64,000 bases of DNA, taken from Cephalotus follicularis (Eukaryota > Streptophyta > Magnoliopsida > Oxalidales > Cephalotaceae). A model generated the notes under the pieces. It had not been told where the DNA came from and made no database searches. It was given only the letters and a program-made list of their open reading frames with translations. The DNA is taken from positions 675,541 through 739,540 of the forward strand of contig BDDD01000061.1 in NCBI GenBank assembly GCA_001972305.1, given 5' to 3'. A program made the translations under genes and the position numbers. Shown piece after piece: positions 24,080 to 33,689 of this stretch (positions are counted from its first letter, which is position 1; every line of letters starts with the position of its first letter).

Positions 24080-24091
24080 TGGTATCAGAGC
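24080..24091 (+). promoter_or_regulatory. Primer binding site, tRNA-iMet type (LARD-like)
   Basis: TGGTATCAGAGC, four bases after the LTR end. Confidence 0.88.
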
Positions 24092-24188
24092 ATATATCCA
24101 TTTATATGCTTAGCTTGGATAACTTCCTTGGCAATGAACAATTGTTTCCTCGAGATGACTAATGAAATCTTTCCTTAAAGGAAAGAAA

Positions 24189-24626
24189 ATGGATGGAAGG
24201 AGGCGTGGAAGTCCTCGGGCCGTTAATGAAAGTATTCCTGAGGAAGTAAATGACAGAATGGACCCTATGAGCCGTATAGTGGATTACTTCCAGCAGCAGA
24301 TGGCTACGAATGCAGCAAACATGGAATACATGCGTCGATTGTACACTCAAGCTCACCCACATCACATGGCTCTTGGCCATGGTGCACGTGATGATGGAAA
24401 TCAGTTTGGAAAGAATCTTGGCAGATTCATGAAGCATAATCCTTCTAGTTTCAAGGGGGAACTTGATGCGACTATTGCTAAAATACAGTTACAAGATCTG
24501 GAGAAGATCTTTACTGTTATGGATTGCCCGGAAGGCTGGCCTCAAGAAGGCAGACCTTCTGAAATCCTACGGGGTGCATTGAATGAAGTGACAGTGAGGG
24601 CTATGAACGGTGTAGCGATTAAGTGA
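24189..24626 (+). pseudogene. gag: LARD-like gag N-terminal fragment
   Basis: The start at 24189 is chosen over 24162 because the homologous gypsy-1 and gypsy-2 gags begin at this M with a basic 'MDGRRRG'-like run. Residues 1-~115 parallel gypsy-2 gag ('QQQMATNAANMEYMRRLY', 'FMKHNPSSFKGELDA', 'DLEKIFTVMDC'). After 'FTVMDCPE' similarity stops and ~30 unrelated residues lead to TGA 24624. The capsid C-terminus, zinc knuckles and all of pol are absent. Same fragment in the second internal copy at 28866. The protein could at most keep the gag N-terminus. Confidence 0.75.
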
Positions 24627-26135
24627 CCGACCGAATGAGTTGCAATGGCTAAGTGGTCGATTGAATGGGCCAAAAGGCATAAGTGTTGTCGGAAAAGTTT
24701 TAGTATCGAATAGTGGTTGATCGAGATAGAAAATGAATGGTCATTACGGATGGCTAAAGTATTGTTATTGATCGAATCGTATTGTCATCAATCGTATCGT
24801 ATCGAATGGAACGTTATCGAACGGTTAGTGACCGAATGGACCGTTGTTGAATGGTTAGTGATCAAATGGACCGTAAACGGATATGGATTGTAAACGGATA
24901 TAGACCGTAAATGGCTATGGGTTGTAAACGGGTATGAAATGTAATGGATATTGCACGGTCATGGATCGAAATGGAACGAATGGCTACTGATGGTGGTATA
25001 TGGTAGAGTTCTGATAATGGTTTGTGAAACGACATTGTTCACATCTTTTATACTAGGTATGCATCTCACATGATTGACATTATATATATATATATATATC
25101 TGCTACACCTCTGCACTCATTTATTACCTATATGTATTGTACACAGCCATTAGCTACTGACCGTTACATTGAAATGAAGTGGGTCAGGTTCAGGTTCAGA
25201 TGACAGCTACAGTGATTAGTCAGGACAAGCGTAGTGTAAGAAATTTCAGTTGTCCATCCTATCTTGTGTTATATGAATAAAGTAAGGGAACTGATATTTT
25301 GAGGCTTGTTATTGTACATTATATGACCTGTCGGCTTCTGGCAGTGCTGGAAAATAAATGTGTGTTGATGTATTAGACCTGCCGACATATGGCAGTGCAT
25401 AAGTTGATTGGTATATGATATTACTGGATATGATCAGACCCATCATTTGAGGTTTTGACATGATTATCCTTCGCATGTGTATGGTATTATTGGATATGAT
25501 CAAGCCCATCATTATGGGTATTGAAAGGATTGTCCTTCCGCATGCAAATGATATACTTGATGTAGTTGTGATGTAGTCTGGTGCGGGCGGAGCCCCCAGT
25601 ATATAGATTGTGATGAGATATGAGGGTTGATCCCCAGACATATAAACTATGGTTTGTCAGATGGCATGGAGTCCGATAAACGAATACTACATGCCCGATT
25701 TTTGGGAGATTATAAGAGTTAGAATGTATTCGCTTGATTATTCCGCTGACATGATGTGACTGTTTAAAGTTCTAGATTATAGCACTTTTGGGTATGATTG
25801 ATATATGACTGTTATGGAACTATGCTGAATATACTAGAATAGGATCCTTACTATTGGGAGATTGAAAGTGATTAACTGAATAAAGTGCTAATTGGAGTTA
25901 TTTGGAGTTGCGGAATAATAATAGGTGATATGTTGGGTTCTTGGAGACCCGGTGATATGGATATAGTATGGTTACAGATTGAACGGATACAGATTGTACG
26001 GTTACAAAACGTGCGGTCATAAACCATATGACTATGGATCGTATGATTATGAATTGCTTGAAGCATATGAGTTGGAATGATATGAGTATGGAATGGCGTT
26101 AGCCATTTTGCGATTGGTTGTGAATTGATGTAATT
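24627..26135 (+). other. LARD-like internal non-coding region
   Basis: Replaces most of gag-pol. 24630-25000 is built from reiterated words such as 'cgaatggaccgt' and 'aacggatatgg' with ~10-25-bp rhythm. There is a TA microsatellite at 25081-25101. 25320-25400 has two 'gacctgYcgRcttYtggcagtgc' words. 25428-25550 has two ~61-bp units ('ggatatgatcaRacccatcatt...gattRtccttcYgcatg'). 25975-26060 repeats 'acagattgtacggttac'-like words. No ORF of note on either strand. Confidence 0.7.
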
Positions 26136-26447
26136 GTGCATGATGTCTTCCATGTCTCGATGTTGCGAGGCTACATCCGAGATCCTACACGCATCTTGGA
26201 TAATGACTCAGTTCCTGTGCGAGTTGATATATCTTGCGAGGAGTTACCGGTACAGATTATGGATTGGAAGACGCAGGTATTGAGGAACCGAACCATTCCT
26301 ATGGTGAAGGTTCAGTGCCAGTTTCATCGACCCGATGAGGCGACTTGGGAACGCGAAGAAGACATTAGGGAGCGTTACCCTCATTTGTTTTTGTGCTGTT
26401 TTAATTTCGACGACAAAATTCCTGGAAGGAGGGGTGGATGTCACACT
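26136..26447 (+). pseudogene. pol: LARD-like chromodomain-type integrase tail
   Basis: About 85 residues matching the C-terminal end of chromovirus pol: 'HDVFHVSMLRGYI', then 'NRTIPMVKVQCQFHRPDEATWEREEDIRERYPHLF', the chromodomain-like segment that targets integration to heterochromatin in this clade. Compare gypsy-2 (~37330-37598) and gypsy-3 (~58930-59194). The upstream integrase core is missing, so this is a remnant kept at the 3' end next to the polypurine tract. The open frame then runs through the tract into the LTR. Confidence 0.8.
26424..26438 (+). promoter_or_regulatory. Polypurine tract (LARD-like)
   Basis: GGAAGGAGGGGTGGA directly before the LTR start TGTCACAC at 26439; primes plus-strand DNA synthesis. 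Confidence 0.8.
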
Positions 26448-28770
26448 CGGGATTTTCATTGAATGTAATATTGTATTTCCCGATGTAATCTTATTATGGA
26501 ATTAATGAGAATAGTGAAATTCTCGACTTTGATGATGTTTTCCCTTTTATAATGTCGAATTTCGGAAGAGGAATGATAAGGAAATGTTCAAGGAATTTGG
26601 CAATGAAGCCCCAATTATGTGGCCTCAAAATGGTAACTAAAGCCTATTTTTAATGCGTGACAGTAAAACCCAATGTTCGCATTATTTTTACGGTTATTTT
26701 AGTAGCGGCTGGATTTATTAACATCGCAATTTGCGGAAAATAATAGACCCAGACCTTAATATTTATTGGTAAAATACCAATAAAGAAAGGGAGACACATA
26801 TTAAGAAAAGAAAAGAGAGAGGACTCGAGCGCATAATGCGTCCGTGCAAAAGAAAGAGGCAGGAGACGCGTGAGAGAGAGAGAGACAGTGGGAGAGAACC
26901 AGGGAGAGAAAGGGAGAGAGGGCGCCGGAGACGACGCCGGAGCCAACCACCTGACCGGGAGAGGATGGCGAGCGACCCAGGCACGCCTACCGATGGTAAC
27001 CTCTTCCCCATTCTTCTTTTTTCTCTTTTCTTCTCTTCTTCCCTGCCACTGTGAGCGCCTCCGCCGTGCATTTTCCGACACTGTTAGCATCGCGGATGGA
27101 GGGGGGTTTTTGTCCAGAAATCCCGCTCTATCCATTTTGACCACCGTTGAGGCGTTTCTCGGCCAGAATCGGCCGGGGCGTGTCGACTGAGTCGACATAA
27201 TGAGCTCGACTCGCTGCCGCCTAAGACCACACGTTTGGCGCCAAGTCTCTGCCAGTCTCAGGCAGTGACGCGTAGGACTGTTGATTTTGTGGCATTTTTG
27301 GGTGGTGGACGAAGTGGTGGAAGTCGGACGAGTCAACTCAGTGAGTCGCAACTCACTTCTGCCGGTGACACGGCGTTTGGCGTTGAGTAACGACGAGTCT
27401 TGAGCAATTTTGAGTAGACCGTTCAATGTGGAACCTGTTTATGGGTGTTTCACAAAGTGGGTGAGTTGGCCGGAATCTGGCCGGAACTCCGGTGACGATG
27501 ACGTTGAATTATGTGCGTTGATCGTAATGAAATGTGTTGTATATGTAGCGTGTGAGTGGCAATTGGATTTGGCAGTGAGGAATTGATCAATCGGTAAGAA
27601 CCAGATTCGGTTCAACGGTGATTGAGAATGTTCGGCAATTGAACCTACAGCTCGACTGTGCTATTGCTGCTGCGATTCCTAACTTGGAATCAGAGGTAGG
27701 GGTAATTGTAGGGGATTTATACATGCATATTTGAGTTCAATTGTAATGAGTGTTCATTTGATGAAATGCAATAGGTTATGGATCGTGTGACTGGTGTTAG
27801 GGTTTCTATGAATAGTTAACCTATTATGCATATTGCGTTTTACAATGATTGCGGATTGAATGGCATGTGTTCTATGCTTTGAATTCTATTGGTTTTGAGA
27901 CGTGTTGAAGGAACCGTGTTTTGATTCGCTTAACCATCTATGCTATGGACTGTTATACAGAGAGCTATGTTTTCGCGATAAACGTCGACGCTTAGAGAAA
28001 ATGCCGACGCCATGATTCGTTGTGTGTGAGAATGGACACGTATAGCGTTGATGCCTGAGGTTCCTACCTCAAAGCGTCGACGCCAAGGAAATAAGCACTG
28101 ACTCTTAATGGTCCATGCCTTGAGCGTTGATGCCGAAGGGATGAGATGTTAACGTGAATAGAGCCCGGTTGCATTTTGAGCATATGTTTGCATTGCATAC
28201 AATTGTGAGTTGGATTGCTGATTGAGTTATCACTTGATTTCTAAATTGTTCCCTCTTTTTGGGAAGTATGTAAATGGTTTAATAAAATCATTGTTATGTG
28301 GAAATGTAATGTTTTCCAAAAGGATTGTGAAAACGGTTTCAAGGGATTGAGAAACTCTTATGCGAAAATGAGTATTTTCGTGTATTTGAATGCGGTTCGA
28401 ATGGCTGGTTTTACATTTTAAAATGTATTGCTGTCAAGAATTTTATGATACAATGAATTTACTTGAAAAGGATTGAAAAAGGATTGTTATATATATTGAG
28501 TAAATATATATATGTTTTCAAGTGTTTATACTTATAAATTACTTGAAATGGATTGAAAGACTTTGATGACTACTAAGCTCTGTTGTGTAAGTAGCCAAGA
28601 CTATGAACTGTTTTAAAAGGACTGATGCACATTTAGAAATGTATGGTTTACAAGTATTATATTTGTTAATAATTACTTGTAATGGATTGATTGATTGTGG
28701 TTGGCTGCTAAGCTCTGTTGAGTAAGTAGCCAAGAATTCCACTACCAAGCTCGGTTGAGTATGTAGCCGG
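26439..28770 (+). mobile_element. LARD-like second LTR (right end deleted)
   Basis: Very similar to 20620-22975 over its length, including the type-I palindrome array (27935-28140) and the first three hairpin units (28570, 28706, 28741). At ~28770 it jumps to internal sequence equivalent to ~24097; a shared 'tccat' at both breakpoints suggests microhomology. About 1.1 kb, including the LTR end and primer site, is lost. Confidence 0.85.
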
Positions 28771-28865
28771 AGATCCATTTATATGCTTAGCTTGGATAAG
28801 TTTCTTGGTAATGAACAATTGTTTCCTCGAGATGACTAATGTCAACTTTCCTTATAGGAAACAAA

Positions 28866-29306
28866 ATGGATGGAAGGAGGCGTGGAAGTCCTCAAGCCGT
28901 TAATGAAAGTATTCCTGTGGAAGTAAATGACAGAACGGACCCTATGAGCCATATAGCGGATTACTTCCAGCAGTAGATGGTTGCGAATGCAGTAAACATG
29001 GAATACATGCGTCGATTGTATGCTCAAGCTCACCCACAACACATGGCTCTTGGCCATGGTGCACGTGATGATGGAAATCAGTTTGGAAAGAATCTTGACG
29101 AATTCATGAAGCATAATCCTTCTAGTTTCAAGGGGGAACTTGATGCGACTATTGCTGAAAGATAGTTAGAAGATCTGGAGAAGATCTTTACTGTTATGGA
29201 TTGCCCGAAAGGCTGGCCTCAAGAAGGCAGACCTCCCGAAATCCTACGGGGTGCATTGAATGAAGTGACTGTGAGAGCTATGAACGGTATAGAAATTAAG
29301 TGACCG
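28866..29306 (+). pseudogene. gag: Second copy of LARD-like gag fragment
   Basis: Paralogue of 24189-24626. Two in-frame TAG codons (28974 and 29163) stand where the first copy has CAG, giving direct evidence of C-to-T decay. Otherwise colinear up to the terminal stop near 29300. Not functional. Confidence 0.8.
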
Positions 29307-30209
29307 ACCGAATGAGTCGTAATGGCTAAGTGGTCGATCGAATGAGCCGAAAGGCATAAGTGTTGCCGGAAAAGTTTCAGTATCGAACAGTGGTTGATCG
29401 AGATAGAAAATGGATGGTCATTGCGGATGGCTAGTGTATTGTTATCGATCGTATCATATTGTCATCGATCGTATCGTATCGAATGGACCGTTATCGAACA
29501 GTTAGTGTCCGAATGGACCGTTGTTGAACGGTTAGTGATCGAATGGACCGTAAACGGATATGGATTGTAAACGGATATGGACCTTAAACGGCTATGGGCT
29601 GTAAACGGGTATGAAATGTAATGGATATGGCACGGTCATGGATCGAAATTGAACGAATGGCTACTGATGATCGTATATGGTAGAGTTCTGATAATGGTTT
29701 GTGAAATGACATTGTTTACATCTTTTATTATAGGTATGCATCTCACATGATTGACATTATATATATATATATATATCTGCTTCACCTCTGCACTCATTTA
29801 TTACCTATGTGTATTGTACACAACCATTGGCTGCTGACCGTTTCATTGAAATGAAGTGGGTCAGGTTCAGGTTCATATGACAGCTATAGTGATTAGTTAG
29901 GACAAGCGCAGGGTAAGAAATTTCATTTCTCTAGCCTATCTTGTATTATATGACCTGTCGGCTTGTGGAAGTGCTGGAAAATAAATGTGTGTTGATGTAT
30001 TGGACCTGCCTGTATGTGGCGGTGCATAAGTTGATCGGTGTATGATATTACTGGATATGATCAGACCCATCATTTGAGGTTTTGACATGATTATCCTTCG
30101 CATGCGTATGGTATTATTGGATATAATCAAGCCCATCATTTCAGGGTTTTGAGAGGATTGTCCTTCTGCATGCAAATCATATACTTGATTTAGTTGTGAT
30201 GTAGTCTGC
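29307..30209 (+). other. Second LARD-like internal region, truncated
   Basis: Colinear with 24627-25585: the 'cgaatggaccgt' word array (29440-29620), a TA microsatellite (29757-29777) and the ~61-bp pair (30045-30175). It stops near 30209, where 'aggattgtccttctgcatgc' is duplicated locally (30160 and 30216) before the next element. The homologue of the chromodomain tail is lost. Confidence 0.75.
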
Positions 30210-30519
30210 ATGCAAAGGATTGTCCTTCTGCATGCGTGTTGCAGCCTTCAATTTTGAGGCCTAAATGGCTAATAAAGACCTTTTATTATTGTGCACGTGC
30301 AAGGCTCAATAATTTCAATAACATTAAAGTTCATTTAATGAACTGTTGGAATAATTTTTATTACAAGTTACAGTAGATGGGACACGTGCCCCATATTATC
30401 ACTAGCGCATAATTGAAGAGAAAGATACAAAGACGACTTCTCTCTCTCTCACTCCCTTTCACTCTCTCGCTGTTTCCAGAGAGTTCCATACTCTCTCTTT
30501 TTATTTTCTGCAATAGAAA

Positions 30520-30710
30520 ATGGCAGAGAGAAAGAAGAAAAGAAAGATAGATAGAAAGAAGAGAAAGAAAACAGTAGAGAGAAATAAAGAGGAGAGAAAG
30601 AAAATAGCAGAGAGAAAGAAAGAAGAGAGAGAAAAATGGCAGAGAAGAAGAAGGAAGGAGAGAAAGGAAGAAAGGAAGAGAAAGAGAGGAAGCAGAGAAT
30701 GGGAGAGTGG
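30520..30710 (+). repeat. GA/AAAGA purine tract
   Basis: About 190 bases of nearly pure purine on the plus strand (AGAAAG, GAAAGAAG variants). It creates a spurious Lys/Arg/Glu ORF on the plus strand and Leu/Ser/Phe ORFs on the minus strand. Confidence 0.9.
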
Positions 30711-30944
30711 AGCTCGAAGGCAGCTCCTCAAATTCATCTGCGTTTTCAACCACTGTTAAAAGGTAGGCTACACTAACTTGTTTGAATTCTTGCATTTAAA
30801 TAAATTGCATGAATTGTTATTATTATGGATGGATTGTTATACGGTTAATGGGTTAATACGGGTAACGGGAATGGAAATCAAACGGTTTTAAATGGATTTT
30901 TACTGGTTTTCAACTGATTGACGGTTTATGGCTATGGTTAACCC

Positions 30945-31050
30945 GTCGATGCTTTGATTAAAGCGTCGACGCTTGGTGTTGATAGTTGACGCTTTATACT
31001 GCTCATTCGACACCTTGTAGTTGATTTTGTAGTGCAAACCGTCGACATCT
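30945..31050. repeat. GTCGAC palindrome array, type I (outer LTR, left)
   Basis: Copies: CCGTCGATGCTTT, AAGCGTCGACGCTT (perfect, 30961-30974), AGTTGACGCTTT, CCGTCGACATCTTA. The array continues on the other side of the gypsy-2 insertion at 44086-44285, so gypsy-2 landed inside it. Confidence 0.8.
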
Positions 31051-31204
31051 TACATTTTTCAAAGGGCAAGCAATTTCAATTCATGTATTTTGTACCCATC
31101 AATGAATAGAATGCCCTTTTGAGATGTTACATTGGTTACCTTTTTAATCGAATAAAGTTGGAATAAAATTCTTAAATGGAAAAAAATAAAGAAATAATTT
31201 CTGG

Positions 31205-31385
31205 TGTTAAACCGCCGACGCCTAAAGTCACACCGCCGACGCTTTAAGCCCTAACACGTACACAATACGCACAGTTGAAGGCTGAGATTAGGTGCCAACC
31301 GTCGACTTTTAAACGCCCAGCATTGACACTTAAAGACGTATAAGCGTCGACGCCCACGATGTAACCGGCGACGCTTTAGACGTGT
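31205..31385. repeat. GTCGAC palindrome array, type I (gypsy-2 5' LTR, first)
   Basis: Copies include ACCGCCGACGCCTAA, ACCGCCGACGCTTTA, ACCGTCGACTTTTA, TAAGCGTCGACGCCC and ACCGGCGACGCTTTA. Counterpart in the 3' LTR at 37785-37965. Confidence 0.82.
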
Positions 31386-32304
31386 TCTGGAGCAAGAACA
31401 GGTGTCAGTTGGAGTGAAATGGCAGAGTTAAAATGATGGGAGTATGGGCATGTGTCCATAGACGTGTTGGCCATGTAAAAGAGGCCTTACCATCTGTTGA
31501 TAGTGCCAGACTAAAAGCCTTGCATGTCCCCTTCAACTTGCACAACCTGAAAAATTAGAGAAGAGCAAAAGAGATGATGCATGCATGTGAGAGAGAGAAG
31601 AGTACATTAAAAGTTAAACCAGCTGGGGAAATGAAAGACTCGAATTGAGCACTTATATCAGCTGATACCTGAGCTATTAGGAGTTGGAAAACACTGAGGG
31701 ATAGGAGGACTAACTGGACAGTTGCTGGAAATGCTAGAAGTGTTAATGCTTGAAGGGTTCAAGTGGTTGAAGCTTTGATTCAAGGTAAGTTACAATTCGA
31801 AGCTCACTTACTGTGGTTAAGATGGTTAGGTAAACATGTTGATATCCATGATATACCTACTGTTGAACATGCAAATCTGTAGATGGATGGTAAAAGTTAA
31901 TTGAAAAATGGAGAAGTGATTTAAATGGGATTTGTGACATTTGAGGTCCTAGTAATCCTTTTGATTCAACTAGATAATGATTATAGCAACTGGCCATATA
32001 TACATACTGATTTCGTATATATGTTTATCTTCTGTGGAAATGCAAAAACGTAGACTAGAAACTACTGGGGATTAAAGGATTGAAAGGAGGGTGAAGAGCA
32101 TTGGACAAAAGAGAGAAATCAATTCCAAAATTGACTTGGGATAGCACTTGAGGTAGGGGATTTTGACATGTTTTTTAACCTATGACATGTATAATATGTT
32201 GTGATGGTCAATACTTGATTGTATGTGGAATTGAACTGAAATTGGTTGATTGTGTGTATTCCCCTGTTTTGAAATTGCTCCTGGAATTCGTATGAATACC
32301 AGAA

Positions 32305-32445
32305 GCGCCGGCGCTTACACAGACAGTGTCGAGCTTTGGTACGAGAATGGCATATTAAAGCCTAGAAGGTCGACGCTCAAGTGTGTAGTGTCAACGCTTA
32401 GGCTCAAACCGTTGACGCTTACACAGAAACTGTCGACGCTTTAGA
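32305..32445. repeat. GTCGAC palindrome array, type I (gypsy-2 5' LTR, second)
   Basis: Copies: AAGCGCCGGCGCTTA, AGTGTCGAGCTTT, AGGTCGACGCTCAA, AGTGTCAACGCTTA, ACCGTTGACGCTTA, CTGTCGACGCTTTA. Counterpart at 42385-42530. Confidence 0.82.
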
Positions 32446-32965
32446 ACAGTAGGAATAGAATTCTTAGGATCGATCATTGATTTAATTGTGGGGGTAATGA
32501 CCCTTGATTTGCTATATTGTAGCTATTATCACTGTTATTCAATGAATTTTATACTGTTATGAATACATATTCAAGGATTTTACCCACCTAATGCTTTAAG
32601 CATAAATAATGGTTTTTAACGGTTTTCTAACGGAAAATCTGATTATCCTACAACTATTATTTTCCCCTCATTAGAGGGACTGCTACTGTTTAGTTCTCAC
32701 AAGAGAACGACTGATTGTACTGCTATGCTTTCTAAAAACGAAAACTATTATAATATTGCATATTATAGACATATGTAATATTGTTACTGAATTGAATGAA
32801 TTGATTGTCTATGTTATTGCCGATTAGTCGAGTGATGGCAGATGTCACTGGCTAACGGAGGTGGTCCTATGTGCCAGGAGTTGGCTAGAGTACACACCAA
32901 AAACTGCCTGCAATGCAGAGCTTGATTGATAAACTGCCCGCTAACACCGGTACTAAATGTTACCT

Positions 32966-32999
32966 TATCTATCATCTTCGGAGTGTAGGATGATAGATA
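32966..32999 (+). repeat. Perfect 11-bp stem-loop in gypsy-2 5' LTR
   Basis: TATCTATCATC pairs with GATGATAGATA around a 12-base loop. It lies in the block absent from the 3' LTR, between the palindrome array and the acceptor-like site, about where the LARD-like family has its hairpin array. Confidence 0.75.
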
Positions 33000-33588
33000 G
33001 GTGGTGCACAGTTGGTGCTAGGAGTTAGCGACATGTGACACCCAAACCACTGTACTGATTGATTGTACCCTTGTGCGGTATTCTGGCATTGTACTATCTA
33101 TGGCCACTTGGCATGATTGCGTATATATATTGGAATACTATATATATATATATATATATGTCATTTTTTTAAACTGTCATGCATATTTACATTTATAGAA
33201 TCAATTGCATGCTTTATATTCCTACTTAGCCAAGTGAGGGCAACGGCTAACCCCTACAATTTCAGATTAAGCGAAGGGCGTTCGGAAGGTACTGCTGAAG
33301 CTTTTGGAGAGCTTCTTTCTGCTTAAGGTTGTTACTTTATGTACTATATTGTAATGAACGGTTCATACCCCGTTACTGTTGTATCTTCCTTATGTATAAG
33401 GATCATTGTGGTATTGTACCTGTGCGTAGTATGGGCTACGTGCGGATGACTTGTATTTTATAATCCAGATATGAATGCTTCCGCTTATGTTATTGAATTG
33501 TTAATGGAGAATGCTGGATTATATTTATTTCTGATATCAGCACACATGCTTGTCCTTAACGTAACTGAATAACGGGGTGTGACAAGCA

Positions 33589-33600
33589 TGGTATCAGAGC
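33589..33600 (+). promoter_or_regulatory. Primer binding site, tRNA-iMet type (gypsy-2)
   Basis: TGGTATCAGAGC, four bases after the LTR end. Confidence 0.88.
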
Positions 33601-33689
33601 ATATTCCATATATGCTACCTGGGATAAGTTTCTCAGGAATTCAAGTGAATTGTTTCCTAATGAATGTGTCATTCCATATAGGAAACCGA

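Larger units (their letters stand above)
20620..30209 (+). mobile_element. LARD-like chromovirus derivative, tandem LTR-int-LTR-int
   Basis: Long LTRs (3.46 kb) around a 2.36-kb internal region that keeps only the N-terminal third of gag and a chromodomain-type tail. Order: LTR 20620-24075, internal 24076-26438, LTR 26439-28770 (right end deleted), second internal 28771-30209 (truncated). The second LTR-internal join deleted the LTR end and primer site. Tandem order of this kind arises by unequal recombination between copies. No right-hand target duplication is visible. Confidence 0.82.
30236..31073 (+). mobile_element. Outer LTR fragment, left part
   Basis: Begins TGTTGCAGCC (30236). It shares the 'ggctaataaa...' style leader with the solo LTR at 38014 but is otherwise different. 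Contains a long purine tract (30520-30710) and a type-I palindrome array (30945-31050) with a perfect AAGCGTCGACGCTT at 30961-30974. Interrupted at 31073 by gypsy-2 (target duplication AGCAA, 31069-31073). Resumes at 44085. Confidence 0.6.
31785..33265 (+). promoter_or_regulatory. Putative intron within gypsy-2 LTR
   Basis: CAAG followed by GTAAGT at 31785 fits the plant 5' splice consensus. A branch-like CTAAC followed by TACAATTTCAG ending 33265 fits the 3' site. Both sites are kept in the 3' LTR (41867 and 43760). The span encloses the second palindrome array. The acceptor block also occurs in gypsy-1 (18507) and, in variant form, in the solo LTR (41141-41161). Prediction only. Confidence 0.45.
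31074..33584 (+). mobile_element. gypsy-2 5' LTR
   Basis: 2511 bp; start truncated by 14 bp; ends GGGGTGTGACA. Contains palindrome arrays (31205-31385 and 32305-32445), a strong splice donor-like site (31785), a conserved acceptor-like site (33265), a TA microsatellite (33139-33160) and the U5-like phrase 'gtagtatgggctacgtgcgg' (33427). Matches the 3' LTR except for the block 32620-33156. Confidence 0.88.

Noticed and set aside
30520..30759. Lys/Arg/Glu-rich 79-aa ORF resembling a nucleic-acid-binding protein
   Set aside because: It is a translation of a GA/AAAGA purine tract inside an LTR.
33579..33689. Upstream extension of gypsy-2 gag to ATG 33579
   Set aside because: Would translate through the primer binding site; gypsy-1 and the LARD-like gag start at the position equivalent to 33690.
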